DNA from: Dactylococcopsis salina PCC 8305
GTDB taxonomy: Bacteria > Cyanobacteriota > Cyanobacteriia > Cyanobacteriales > Rubidibacteraceae
Direction: 5' to 3'
NCBI RefSeq assembly: GCF_000317615.1
Contig: NC_019780.1
Coordinates: 3,540,722 to 3,604,721 of the forward strand
Length of the DNA: 64,000 nucleotides
The notes below the pieces were generated by a model. It worked only from the letters and a program-made list of their open reading frames with translations, made no database searches and was not told the origin of the DNA. The stretch's first letter is position 1. The number at the start of each line of letters is the position of its first letter. Positions 1-8,131 of this stretch are shown here, one piece after another. The position numbers were made by a program, and so were the translations under genes.

Positions 1-96
1 CTGTTTCTGTTGCAAAATAGCCAAAATAAGGTGGAACAGAGTGCGAAGACTTATCGCAGTTGCGCTCAGGTTTATCTCGAAACGTTATTTCAGTAA
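1..96 (+). CDS. 3' end of an unidentified upstream gene
   Basis: The first frame is open from base 1 to a TAA at 94-96 and encodes 31 residues ending in YLETLFQ. The piece is short, polar and has no recognisable motif. It ends 30 bp before the hemG start on the same strand, so the two could be co-transcribed. It is called a gene end only because the frame is open and the spacing to hemG is typical. It could be chance. Confidence 0.4.
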   Translation: MFLLQNSQNKVEQSAKTYRSCAQVYLETLFQ

Positions 97-126
97 AATG
101 GTTCTGTAAGTTAGGAAACGGGGAAG

Positions 127-1512
127 ATGGTAGAGACTTTAATTGTCGGAGCAGGAATTAGTGGTTTGACCACTGCTTATCGGTTACATGAGCAACAACA
201 TGAGGTGATGGTAGCCGAAAAGAACGATCGAGCAGGGGGAAACATTACCAGCAAAGCCAGTGGGGGTTTCCTCTGGGAAGAAGGACCCAATAGCTTTTCC
301 CCGACCCCAGAATTGCTAAAACTGGCGGTAGATGTGGGGTTAAAAGATGAGTTCGTATTTGCCGATCCGACGCTTCCCCGTTATGTTTATTGGCAGGGGA
401 AACTACTTCCTGTTCCCATGAGTCCCCCAGCGGCGGTAAAATCGCAACTACTGAGTCCATTGGGGAAACTGCGAGCGTTAACGGGTGCGATCGGGTTTGT
501 TCCCCCAAAGGTGGCGACTGAAGAAGAAACAGTGGCGGAATTTTTCACCCGTCATTTAGGCTCGGAAGTGGCGCAGCGATTGGTGAGTCCTTTTGTTTCT
601 GGGGTGTATGCTGGAGATGTGGCAAACTTGAGCGCTTCGGCAGCTTTTGCACGAGTGACGCAATTGGCGGATGTGGGAGGCGGATTGGTTGCTGGGGCAA
701 TTTTATCTCGTGGCAAGAAAAAAAAGGCAACCACTGAGGTTAATTCAGAGATTCCCAAAACGCGATCGGGAGAATTAGGATCATTTCGAGAAGGGTTACA
801 GCAATTACCAAGCTCGATCGCCCGTAAATTAGGAGAGGCGGTAAAATTCAATTGGGAACTAAAACAGATTTCCCAGACTTCAGAAGCGGGCTACATTGCC
901 ACTTTTTCCACCCCAGAAGGAGAACAAAACGTGGAAGCGCAGCAAATCATCCTCACGACTCCTGCTTATGTTAACGCTCCAATTTTACAAGACTTATCCC
1001 CAGAAGCGAGTCAAGCGCTGAGAGAAATTGATTATCCGCCAGTGGCTTGTGTGGTTCTCGCGTATCCCGATGAAGCCTTCAGTGTGCCATTAGACGGGTT
1101 TGGTAATCTCAATCCGCGTAGTGAAGGAGTCCGTACTTTAGGAACAATTTGGTCTTCTACTTTGTTTTCTGGACGTACTCCTCAAGGTTGGCAGATTCTG
1201 ACTAATTTTATCGGCGGCGCAACTGATCCTGAAATTGCTCAACTCAGTGAAGAAGAGATTGTTCAACAAGTCCATCAAGACTTACAGAAAACCATAGTTA
1301 AACCGAATACGACACCGAAACCCCTAGCGGTTCATTTATGGTCGCAAGCGATTCCTCAATATACCCTTGGACATCTCGATCGAATCGCGAGAATTAAAGA
1401 GAGTTTGAAACCGTTTTCGGGGCTATTTTTATCCAGCAACTATCTTGATGGCGTTGCGTTAGGAGATTGTGTGCGGCGCGGGGAAGAAACAGCAGCCCAG
1501 ATTCTTAGATAA
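127..1512 (+). CDS. hemG: Oxygen-dependent protoporphyrinogen oxidase (HemG/HemY type)
   Basis: This FAD enzyme oxidises protoporphyrinogen IX to protoporphyrin IX, the last step before haem and chlorophyll synthesis divide. The 461-residue protein starts with a Rossmann FAD signature (VGAGISGL at about residues 7-14) and the following AEKNDRAGGN segment, then EEGPNSF, typical of this family. The C-terminus has the second FAD-contacting stretch (LSSNYLDGVALGDCVRRGEETA). Length fits the plant/HemY class. A GGGGAAG ribosome site precedes the ATG. Many cyanobacteria are known to use the unrelated HemJ for this step, so this enzyme is the less common choice in the phylum. The family is also named hemY in some databases. 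Confidence 0.93.
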   Translation: MVETLIVGAGISGLTTAYRLHEQQHEVMVAEKNDRAGGNITSKASGGFLWEEGPNSFSPTPELLKLAVDVGLKDEFVFADPTLPRYVYWQGKLLPVPMSPPAAVKSQLLSPLGKLRALTGAIGFVPPKVATEEETVAEFFTRHLGSEVAQRLVSPFVSGVYAGDVANLSASAAFARVTQLADVGGGLVAGAILSRGKKKKATTEVNSEIPKTRSGELGSFREGLQQLPSSIARKLGEAVKFNWELKQISQTSEAGYIATFSTPEGEQNVEAQQIILTTPAYVNAPILQDLSPEASQALREIDYPPVACVVLAYPDEAFSVPLDGFGNLNPRSEGVRTLGTIWSSTLFSGRTPQGWQILTNFIGGATDPEIAQLSEEEIVQQVHQDLQKTIVKPNTTPKPLAVHLWSQAIPQYTLGHLDRIARIKESLKPFSGLFLSSNYLDGVALGDCVRRGEETAAQILR

Positions 1513-1640
1513 ACCGTAGGTTGGGTGGAGAAGACGAAACCCAACACTAATCAGACAAACCGTAGGTTGGGTAGAGACGTTCCATGGAACGTCTCCACAC
1601 GAAACCCAACACCAATCAGTAACCAGTTATCAAAAATCAA
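1513..1640. repeat. Two GGTTGGGT...GAAACCCAAC elements, one with an internal palindrome
   Basis: Two copies of the window-wide element that begins CGTAGGTTGGGT and closes GAAACCCAACAC lie between hemG and pth. Its ends are inverted (GGTTGGGT against ACCCAAC). The second copy contains the 22-bp palindrome with arms GAGACGTTCCA/TGGAACGTCTC at 1574-1595. No ORF is supported here. Confidence 0.8.
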
Positions 1641-1645
1641 TCAGA

Positions 1646-2218
1646 ATGTCAGAGATTAAATTAATTGTGGGTTTAGGAAACCCAGGAGATAAATATGATA
1701 AAACTCGCCATAATATCGGGTTTGAGGTGGTCGATGCGATCGCCAAAGATTGGGGACTAGAATGGCGAGAAAATAATCGTTTTAAGGGAAATTACAGTGA
1801 GGGATTTGTCCCTAACCTCGGAAAAATAAGATTGTTGAAGCCAACCACTTACATGAATCATTCTGGACAAGCCGTTCGATCGGTGTGTGATTGGTATAAA
1901 ATCGCTCCTGAATCAGTTTTAATTATCTATGATGATCTTGATCTACCAGTGGGAAAACTACGTTTGCGCCTTTCTGGATCGGCTGGAGGACATAATGGTA
2001 TCAAATCAATTATTGCTCATTTAGGAACGCAGCAATTTCCTCGACTTCGCATTGGGATTAAAAAAACCGATACAGTTAAGGATACAATCAGCCATGTTTT
2101 AGGGAAGTTTTCTCCTGATGAACAGCCTTATATTAAAGAAGCGTTAGCCATTGCGCCAAAAGTGTTGGAAACAGTGTTAAGTGATGGTTTCGAGAAAGCC
2201 ATGAATCTGTATAACTAA
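1646..2218 (+). CDS. pth: Peptidyl-tRNA hydrolase
   Basis: The enzyme cleaves peptidyl-tRNA released by ribosome drop-off and recycles tRNA in the cytosol. The 190-residue protein has the family's hallmark segments in order: VGLGNPGDKYDKTRHNIGF (the H is the catalytic histidine), LLKPTTYMNHSGQAV, IYDDLDLPVGKLRLR and GGHNGIKSI. Length matches bacterial Pth (about 190-200). The stop overlaps by 4 bp the stop of the convergent gntR-type gene. Confidence 0.97.
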   Translation: MSEIKLIVGLGNPGDKYDKTRHNIGFEVVDAIAKDWGLEWRENNRFKGNYSEGFVPNLGKIRLLKPTTYMNHSGQAVRSVCDWYKIAPESVLIIYDDLDLPVGKLRLRLSGSAGGHNGIKSIIAHLGTQQFPRLRIGIKKTDTVKDTISHVLGKFSPDEQPYIKEALAIAPKVLETVLSDGFEKAMNLYN

Positions 2219-3234
2219 GAACTTGTGCTTTCAGATTTTCCTAATCCTAATTCTTGTCGTAGCAGACGAATCGACTCAGCACTGATATAATTATCGCTAC
2301 AGATCACTTGTGGCAATCGAATCAGATCATCTGAAATTTCCTGAACCGTGCGTTTGACTTGGGAATAACTACCTTGATCGCAGACAATGGTTTGTGCGGT
2401 GCGAACTAACGCTTTCAGTCTGGGAAAATCAGTGGTTTGGGCGCTCATTACCAGTAGTTCGTCTCCCCGTAAACTATGAATAATCCGTTCGGCGGCATCC
2501 AAAAATCCAGAACTGAGGCTGACAATCCCTAAACAGGTGTTGGCTTTAAGTTGAGTAATAATTTTAATTTCCTCCGCATAGTTATAAATATCAACAGGAA
2601 TGACGCGCACTGATTTGGGAGCGGCGATCGCTTCCACATCTTTGATAAAATAACGGCTAGTGACGATCGTTGCCGAGTCTGTCTCTTCTAACACTTCCGC
2701 CAGTTGTTCAATTAGCACTAATTGAGTAGGAACGCCTAACGTCGGTTCGAGGTCTTGTAGAATTAATTGTCCCGCACCGAAATCGCTTTCGGGAACACTT
2801 ACCAAAACTTGAGCGCTACATTGTAATCGCCAGTTAATTTCGGAGAGAAAAATCTCTCGTATTTGCGGTAAGGAATAACCTAAACTGAGCAGTTCATTAA
2901 TCCCATTTTGCACCGCTTGTTCTGTCTTTTCGGGGAAATCATCAGCTTCAGAAGCAACTGGCTGAGAGAGGTGTCGGTTTCCCGCTTCGTGACCTTGGGC
3001 CTTCACATAAATCCCAGAACCAGCGAGAGATTCGACTAATCCAGTTTCTTCCAGTTGGCGATAGACTTTGCTGATGGTGTTGCGATGTAATCCTGTCATC
3101 ATCGCCAGTTGTCGGGTACTCGGAAGACGATGACCTGGGGGATACTGTCGGGAGGCGATCGCAAATTGAATTTGATCAAAAAGCTGTTTGGAGGCGGGAA
3201 TTTCGCTGTCCAGTTTGATGTGAAATTTAACCAT
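2215..3234 (-). CDS. GntR-family transcriptional regulator
   Basis: The 339-residue protein has an N-terminal winged helix-turn-helix of the GntR type at about residues 8-76 (PASKQLFDQIQFAIASRQYP, then RLPSTRQLA, then GLHRNTISKVYRQLEETGLV). A C-terminal domain of about 240 residues follows. It is not the usual aminotransferase (MocR), FadR or UTRA domain as far as can be read, so the ligand is unknown. Cyanobacteria encode a similar stand-alone GntR regulator (Sll1961 of Synechocystis, linked to photosystem stoichiometry). Orthology to it is only a possibility. A GAGGGAG motif sits upstream of the ATG. The gene converges on pth with a 4-bp overlap. Confidence 0.85.
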   Translation of the reverse strand: MVKFHIKLDSEIPASKQLFDQIQFAIASRQYPPGHRLPSTRQLAMMTGLHRNTISKVYRQLEETGLVESLAGSGIYVKAQGHEAGNRHLSQPVASEADDFPEKTEQAVQNGINELLSLGYSLPQIREIFLSEINWRLQCSAQVLVSVPESDFGAGQLILQDLEPTLGVPTQLVLIEQLAEVLEETDSATIVTSRYFIKDVEAIAAPKSVRVIPVDIYNYAEEIKIITQLKANTCLGIVSLSSGFLDAAERIIHSLRGDELLVMSAQTTDFPRLKALVRTAQTIVCDQGSYSQVKRTVQEISDDLIRLPQVICSDNYISAESIRLLRQELGLGKSESTSS

Positions 3235-3312
3235 CTGCTCAATTACTCCCTCGATCGCGCTTTCAATTCTAATCCTAGTTTAAGTGATTTCCAGAATTTT
3301 TGGTTTTAAGAC

Positions 3313-3341
3313 TTGCATAATCTTAATTGTCGTGCTTTAAT
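3313..3341 (+). promoter_or_regulatory. Probable sigma70-type promoter of tRNA-Leu
   Basis: TTGCAT (3313-3318) and TTTAAT (3336-3341) are separated by exactly 17 bp and lie about 50 bp upstream of the tRNA 5' end. The match is by consensus only. Confidence 0.45.
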
Positions 3342-3392
3342 GGAAAAGCTGAGGAAATAAATATTCTTGGTGAAATTGTTTTCCCTTTTTTC

Positions 3393-3476
3393 GGGGGTGT
3401 GGCGGAATGGTAGACGCTGCGGACTTAAAATCCGTTGACCGTAAAGGTCGTGAGAGTTCAAGTCTCTCCACCCCCA
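3393..3476 (+). tRNA. trnL-UAA: tRNA-Leu (anticodon UAA), without intron
   Basis: The 84-nt gene folds as a class II tRNA. The acceptor arm GGGGGTG (3393-3399) pairs with CACCCCC (3469-3475), with discriminator A at 3476. The anticodon stem GCGGA/TCCGT holds loop CTTAAAA, giving anticodon TAA. A long variable arm (GACCGTAAAGGTC) and a T arm with GTTCAAGTC follow. CCA is not encoded. In many cyanobacteria this tRNA carries a group I intron between U34 and A35; here the anticodon loop is continuous. Confidence 0.96.
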
Positions 3477-3477
3477 T

Positions 3478-3882
3478 CAGTTTCAGAAAATTCCCAAAAC
3501 GGGCTACGACAACATTGGCTTAGATTTGGCTGAATTTTCCTTAAATGAAAACCTTGTAAACGATGGGAAACAGCGACGGAAGGGGTCACAAAATGAAACC
3601 GAACGCTATACAACTGAGCTTGTTTTGAAACTATTAAAAAAGCGGTTGTTTTCCTCTCCTGCTGCGTTTTTAAGCATCCTCGAACAGCATGAAAGCAGTT
3701 TAAAACAAGCACAGAAACGCCCTTCCCGTCAGTTGATGAAACCCACTGTGGAGATTTTACAGCGTCAGTTAGATGCGAATGAGGAATATGAAGAATTTAC
3801 AGAAAGCGCGATCGCAGCCACTTCTCCCTGATTTCGGGAATTATCTGCAGAAGAACAGCACAATCTCGATCGAATCTCAATC
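3478..3882 (+). pseudogene. Remnant of an SNF2-type helicase (defence-type) next to the tRNA
   Basis: An open frame begins directly behind the tRNA (QFQKIPKTGYDNIGLDLAEF) and runs through LVLKLLKKRLFSSPAAFLSI, a segment resembling the C-terminal region of large SNF2/DEAD-box helicases found in DISARM-like and related defence systems. It stops at TGA 3829-3831, but the same frame continues as FRELSAEEQHNLDRI before the next gene. No Walker or helicase motif remains and there is no proper start, so this is a 3' fragment with at least one nonsense mutation. The family assignment rests on remembered similarity of short segments. Its position at the 3' end of a tRNA suits an eroded genomic island. 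Confidence 0.55.
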
Positions 3883-4788
3883 ATGCAGAATCTTATTTAT
3901 TCTAACTTTAGCCTCGCTGCCTTGTTTGTTTTACTTTGGAATTCTGGCTTTATTGGTGCTGAGTATGGTTTACCTTACACAGGAACATTTACCTTATTAT
4001 TTTGGCGTTATGGCGCACTGACGCTAGTTTTATTCGCCTATCTACTTCTCACCAAACAGTTAGCCCGACAACCCTTAAAAACGATTCTTCACACCTCTTT
4101 AGTGGGAGTTTTAGCTCATGGGGTGTGGCTCAGTTGTGCTTTACTTGCCTTAGAACAAAATGTTCCAGCGGGAATTGTTGCTCTGGTTGTGGCGTTACAA
4201 CCCCTTGCTACTGGTGCTTTTTCTGGGTTAGTGGTGGGAGAACAAGCCAGTCGATGGCAATGGTTAGGATTAATTACGGGATTTCTAGGCGTTGCGATCG
4301 CGGTGGGAACTCGTATTCAGGTTAATGACGAAGCCTCATTCTTTGGTTATTTTATCCCCTTTGGTTCGGTAATCGCAATTACGATCGCCAGTTTACTACA
4401 AAGGCGACGAGAAACTTCATCCCAGAATTATCCTCGTCTTTCTGTTGCCGAAACCTTGTTTTATCAAAGTTTTGCCACTGTTTTAATCCTTACTTTACCT
4501 GCGGTTAGTATAGAAAAATTAGAGATTCAGTGGAATTTAGCACTGATAGCAACTTTAAGCTGGTTAATTCTCGGTGTTTCTCTTGCTTCCTACGGTTTAA
4601 TGTGGAAACTCCTTTCTCGTCTTGATGCTACCCGCGTCGCCAGTTTATTTTATCTCGGCCCACCAGTAACCATGGCGATGGCTTGGGTGGCTTTTGGGGA
4701 TACCCCACAACTGGCAGATATAATCGGTTTATTGGTGGTAACGGCGGGGGTGATGTTTGTACAGTTTCCTCAACTTCGCCCTCGTTGA
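3883..4788 (+). CDS. DMT-superfamily (EamA) permease
   Basis: This is a 301-residue inner-membrane protein with about ten hydrophobic segments arranged as two EamA repeats. The first half has the usual ALLALEQNVPAGIVALVVALQPL and GLITGFLGVAIAVG stretches, the second SLASYGLMWKLLSRLDATRVASLFYLGPPVTMAMAWVAFGD. The family exports small metabolites such as amino acids. The substrate cannot be read from sequence. The ATG lies just beyond the decayed helicase fragment, so the gene probably has its own promoter within that remnant. A second DMT gene in the window (60441-61403) is clearly divergent from it. Confidence 0.88.
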   Translation: MQNLIYSNFSLAALFVLLWNSGFIGAEYGLPYTGTFTLLFWRYGALTLVLFAYLLLTKQLARQPLKTILHTSLVGVLAHGVWLSCALLALEQNVPAGIVALVVALQPLATGAFSGLVVGEQASRWQWLGLITGFLGVAIAVGTRIQVNDEASFFGYFIPFGSVIAITIASLLQRRRETSSQNYPRLSVAETLFYQSFATVLILTLPAVSIEKLEIQWNLALIATLSWLILGVSLASYGLMWKLLSRLDATRVASLFYLGPPVTMAMAWVAFGDTPQLADIIGLLVVTAGVMFVQFPQLRPR

Positions 4789-4855
4789 TCATCTTTTGGC
4801 ATTTGTCATATAGGCTAGAGGTGAAGATCGAATCAATTGCGGAGTCGTTAATACT

Positions 4856-5113
4856 ATGCCAGAATCTAACCCCAGTAAAGATGATTTTCTCTATCCCCAT
4901 TATTCTTATCATGGGGAGGCGAAACCAGAAAACATCGTTTTTAATGCTAATTTACAGGAGTTTGCTCAACGGGTGAATTATATCTGTAATTTGGAAACTG
5001 GCGGCAAAATTACCAGTAATGAAGCATATCAGCAAATTAAAGAATTATGGCAACAGTTGGATTCTTCACGGGAAGGTTTAGGGATTAGTGAGGAATCAGA
5101 TGGCCCTGAATGA
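4856..5113 (+). CDS. Conserved small cyanobacterial protein (DUF7219-like)
   Basis: This 85-residue soluble protein has an aromatic N-terminal motif (DDFLYPHYSYHGEAKPENIVFNANLQEF), then a helical segment (NYICNLETGGKITSNEAYQQIKELW). I recall this pattern from small cyanobacterial proteins of unknown function, probably DUF7219. No catalytic motif is visible. It is followed 62 bp later by another small cyanobacterial gene on the same strand. Function unknown. Confidence 0.7.
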   Translation: MPESNPSKDDFLYPHYSYHGEAKPENIVFNANLQEFAQRVNYICNLETGGKITSNEAYQQIKELWQQLDSSREGLGISEESDGPE

Positions 5114-5175
5114 TTGACAGATTACAATTCTTATTAAGAGCAAGACACGATTTAAGAGAATTGAAAAGATAAGTT

Positions 5176-5544
5176 ATGAGTGATCCTATATTTTGGCTGG
5201 CGTTGTCCTTGTTTCTCGTTGCGATTAGTTTAACCGCCGTGTTAGTGGCGGCGTTTCCTGTCTTTTTGGAGTTAGCAAGGGTGGCGCGTAGTGCAGAAAA
5301 AATTTTGGATATGCTACAGCAAGAGTTACCTGCAATTTTAAAGTCCCTTCGTCTGACTGGAGAGGAAGTAACGGAACTCACTAATGATGTTAATGGTAGC
5401 GTGAAAAGTGCAACGAAAGTGATTCAACAGTTCGATCGAGGCGTGACGACGGCAAAAAATCAAGCGCAAGGGGTAAAAAAACAGACTCGTGGGGTGATTA
5501 CAGGGATTAAAGTGGCTTGGAAAACCTGGCGCGATCGAGCCTAG
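5176..5544 (+). CDS. Small membrane-anchored cyanobacterial protein (DUF948-like)
   Basis: The 122-residue protein has one N-terminal membrane helix (ALSLFLVAISLTAVLVAAFPVF, about residues 9-30), then an amphipathic helical tail with heptad-like spacing (EKILDMLQQELPAILKSLRLTGEEVTEL). That is the architecture of DUF948-type proteins. The tail ends in a basic segment. It probably sits in the membrane with the coiled region in the cytosol. The role is unknown. It may be co-transcribed with the small gene 62 bp upstream. Confidence 0.7.
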   Translation: MSDPIFWLALSLFLVAISLTAVLVAAFPVFLELARVARSAEKILDMLQQELPAILKSLRLTGEEVTELTNDVNGSVKSATKVIQQFDRGVTTAKNQAQGVKKQTRGVITGIKVAWKTWRDRA

Positions 5545-5556
5545 TTTCCCATTTTC

Positions 5557-6321
5557 CTAGTCAGCATCAGGATCAATCCCCATCGCACGAAGTTTCGCTT
5601 CTAATCTGCTTTTTTCCGCTTGTGCTTGTTGGGCTTCTGTTCGCGCTTGTTGGGCTTCTGCTTGCGCTTGTTGGGCTTCTGCTTGCGCTTGTTGGGCTTC
5701 TGCTTGCGCTGCGAGTGCGATTTCTCCTCTAGTTGGCAACACATTCCCCTCAAGATCAGCCCATCTCAACCAAGTGGTTGTTACTCCTTCATAATCACCC
5801 GTCCATCGAGTTAAATAGAGTTGTAATCCTTGGCAAAAATAGCCTTTTTCTTCCCAGGTTAAAGGTTGATACATTCTTCCATTCAAGCGAAAACCAGCAA
5901 AATCTTCGGGATTAAAGGGATCATACCAAAAGTATTCGGGAATACGCATTTGGTCTTGATAAACATCTTTTTTTGTGGTTTTATCATATCTGGCGGTACT
6001 TTCGGAAAGTAATTCTACAATTACATCAGGAGTTTTCCCTTCTTCCCAAACGACCCAACTTTTTCGTTCCACTTTTGGAACATCTAACACGGCAAAAAAA
6101 TCAGGTCCTTTGAAATCTTCATTTTTCAGTTGTACTGCACTGTAATAAATAAACATATTACCGCCAATGTATCCCTGATCTTGTTTTTCGATCCATGGAT
6201 ATAAAGCATGAATTAATAAATCCATTTGCATTTTATGTCGTTGAGTTTCCATAGGAATACCATCATCACAAGGGAGTTGATCTTGAGTCGGTAGTGCGAT
6301 CGATTCGGTTGTAGAAATCAT
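5557..6321 (-). CDS. Uma2-family (DUF820) putative endonuclease with an AQAEAQQ repeat tail
   Basis: The 254-residue form starts at the ATG at 6321, preceded by AGGAG at good spacing. An in-frame extension up to 6459 exists but runs through an intergenic palindrome and lacks a ribosome site. The core has the DUF820 pattern of the PD-(D/E)xK fold: TPDVIVELLSEST, then YDKTTKKDVYQ and IPEYFWYDP. The family is greatly expanded in cyanobacteria and its biological role is unsettled. The last ~50 residues are a charged helix built from near-identical heptads (AQAEAQQ, 21-bp DNA repeats at 5610-5712), ending in LRAMGIDPD, a tail common in this family. Confidence 0.85.
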   Translation of the reverse strand: MISTTESIALPTQDQLPCDDGIPMETQRHKMQMDLLIHALYPWIEKQDQGYIGGNMFIYYSAVQLKNEDFKGPDFFAVLDVPKVERKSWVVWEEGKTPDVIVELLSESTARYDKTTKKDVYQDQMRIPEYFWYDPFNPEDFAGFRLNGRMYQPLTWEEKGYFCQGLQLYLTRWTGDYEGVTTTWLRWADLEGNVLPTRGEIALAAQAEAQQAQAEAQQAQAEAQQARTEAQQAQAEKSRLEAKLRAMGIDPDAD

Positions 6322-6364
6322 AACTTTTATTCTCCTGTTAATTGCCATAAAATGATCGATTAAG

Positions 6365-6383
6365 CCCCCCTTAATAAGGGGGG
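6365..6383. repeat. C-run/G-run palindrome (CCCCCCTTA-A-TAAGGGGGG)
   Basis: A 19-bp inverted repeat with 9-bp arms and a one-base centre lies 43 bp upstream of the Uma2 start. It belongs to the C-run/G-run palindrome family seen elsewhere in the window (about 17,000, 27,728 and 60,367). No U-tract follows it, so a terminator role is not supported. Confidence 0.6.
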
Positions 6384-6460
6384 TTTGGGGGGATCGACTG
6401 TTACCTGAATTGTTGAAAATGGTATAATAATGACGATTATCCCCAATTAGGAAAATCATT

Positions 6461-6874
6461 TTAACGCCAATAACGACGACCTTTCCAAAATACTCCCACC
6501 ATAATTCCGAGTAAGGCGGGATAGGAAAATTGGACTAGAAAACTCGGTAAAGGAAGCAAACCCGTTAAGGCTAAAGCAATCACTAAACACAGCACTAGCG
6601 CCCACAAACTACCAGCATTTAAAAACACTTGTGAACGGAATTGATCACAGATATAAACCCCTAAAATGCCAATACCGCCAGCAACGGCTAAGGGAATTAA
6701 CATTCCTAAAGGTGGGGAAAATAAAAAGGAAATGCTCGATCGAAACGGTTCAGAATTAGCGAGTAAAAAAATTAATAAATAGTCGATCGCGCTAACAATG
6801 GCGACAGTTGTTAACGCAATCAGAGAAAGGGGTTTCCAGGGTTGAGATTTAAACCGACGTAGGGGATCATTCAT
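6461..6874 (-). CDS. Hypothetical four-helix membrane protein
   Basis: The 137-residue protein starts MNDPLRRFKSQPWKPLSL. A TTG two codons upstream is the alternative start. It has four hydrophobic segments (LIALTTVAIVSAIDYLLIFLL, LGMLIPLAVAGGIGILGVYI, LWALVLCLVIALALTGLL, LLGIMVGVFW) and a basic C-terminus (KGRRYWR). I do not recognise a family. It lies 13 bp downstream of the ABA4-like gene on the same strand, within an apparent operon with DUF1995 and the cysteine desulfurase. Confidence 0.65.
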   Translation of the reverse strand: MNDPLRRFKSQPWKPLSLIALTTVAIVSAIDYLLIFLLANSEPFRSSISFLFSPPLGMLIPLAVAGGIGILGVYICDQFRSQVFLNAGSLWALVLCLVIALALTGLLPLPSFLVQFSYPALLGIMVGVFWKGRRYWR

Positions 6875-6887
6875 AATCAATCATCCG

Positions 6888-7340
6888 TTAACTTGAAGGC
6901 GCTTCGGTGGTTTCTGAGGGCTTAAAAAATCGTTCTGTAATTCTAGCGGTAATAATGTGAGATAGTAAACCAATGGGGCCAGCAAACAGACATAAAATAA
7001 TAGAATGGACAGTAAAAATGCCTTTTTCTTGTCCTTGCCAATAAACCCATGTTCCCACAAATAAATCCATAACTAAAAAATGCGCCCAACCCGTAGCGGC
7101 GGCACTTTCTTCGGAAAAGAGTTTGGTAATTGTTGGCAGATCAGGGTTAGATAAAGCGGCGCCTGATTCTGCGTTTAAGGTATTCGTAAAGAAGAAAACA
7201 TAAAATCCTACTAATACGATAAAGGGGAGGAAAGAGGACATTACTTTTTTAGTAAATCCCCAATTGGGAAGAAAAATAATTAATGTCCAAAAGGGTAAGA
7301 CGAATAAGTTGGCAATGTTAAAGACGAGATTGAGATTCAT
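6888..7340 (-). CDS. ABA4-like membrane protein (DUF4281)
   Basis: This 150-residue protein has four predicted membrane helices. The first is FNIANLFVLPFWTLIIFLPNW, and SEESAAATGWAHFLVMDLFVGTWVYW matches the conserved centre of the ABA4/DUF4281 family. In plants ABA4 is needed for neoxanthin formation. In cyanobacteria the function is not established. It is transcribed between DUF1995 (25 bp upstream) and a small membrane protein (13 bp downstream), which points to one transcript. Confidence 0.82.
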   Translation of the reverse strand: MNLNLVFNIANLFVLPFWTLIIFLPNWGFTKKVMSSFLPFIVLVGFYVFFFTNTLNAESGAALSNPDLPTITKLFSEESAAATGWAHFLVMDLFVGTWVYWQGQEKGIFTVHSIILCLFAGPIGLLSHIITARITERFFKPSETTEAPSS

Positions 7341-7365
7341 TTTTTTTGTTATGTTGGGTTAATGA

Positions 7366-8127
7366 TTACTGACTGAGTGCTTTTAAGAAGCGTTGTAAGT
7401 TACTAAAAATTCCTTGCTTTTTGTAAGACTTTTTAGCAAAAACGGGGGTTTCTTCTTCTGAAACATCTTCTCCTGCTGCTTTTCTTAAGAGACGATCGAG
7501 GTCATCTCCGACGGGTTTTTCTACTTCTTCACAGAAAAATTCATATTGATTTTCTCCTTTTTCGATCCAAAGTTGCCAACCAGAAGGATAACGTTTAAGT
7601 AAAGCGGCTTCATCAAGAGGTTGTAGATAAAAACAACTTTCTAAGGTGCTTAAAAAACGCTCTCGCAGTTGACGGGCGGCGTAACCAATGCCAACCGTGG
7701 CAACATCTTCTAGTTGCGGAATTAGCAAAATAACGGGGCGATCGCCAGCAAGATTACAGAGTTTTTCGACTTTTTGCACTTCCACTGCTGAAGGAGAAAC
7801 GACCAAGAAAATTTGATCTTCCTCCGCAACTTTTTTCTCGATCGGTGTGTTGCGGCTGCCTAAATCATTAACATTAAACTCCACATCTGACCAATTTCTT
7901 CTTGCTAAAGCTGCCGCGCCACTATCAGGAAATAATACTTTTAATCCTGAACCATAATCATCAGCAAATAAATCCGTAAATTCTTTGGCAATAGATTCGG
8001 CTTTTAACGCAATTTCAGGAACTTTTAATTCTACCTGTAAGCGAGTTAATCCCGCTTCGAGTGCGGCGACAGTTGATTGTTTTGCTTGCGCGATCGCGCT
8101 TTCTAACGTATTAGGAAACTCCATCAT
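7366..8127 (-). CDS. DUF1995-family protein
   Basis: The 253-residue soluble protein opens with FPNTLESAIAQAKQSTVAAL and EFTDLFADDYGSGLKVLFPD, the signature of DUF1995, a family shared by cyanobacteria and plastids (LPA3, linked to photosystem II assembly, is a plant member). The middle has a Rossmann-like stretch (IFLVVSPSAVEVQKVEKLCNLAGDRPVILLIPQLED). The gene starts 4 bp after the cysteine desulfurase stop, so translational coupling is likely. The second codon is also ATG and could be the start. Biochemical role unknown. Confidence 0.82.
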   Translation of the reverse strand: MMEFPNTLESAIAQAKQSTVAALEAGLTRLQVELKVPEIALKAESIAKEFTDLFADDYGSGLKVLFPDSGAAALARRNWSDVEFNVNDLGSRNTPIEKKVAEEDQIFLVVSPSAVEVQKVEKLCNLAGDRPVILLIPQLEDVATVGIGYAARQLRERFLSTLESCFYLQPLDEAALLKRYPSGWQLWIEKGENQYEFFCEEVEKPVGDDLDRLLRKAAGEDVSEEETPVFAKKSYKKQGIFSNLQRFLKALSQ

Positions 8128-8131
8128 TTAT

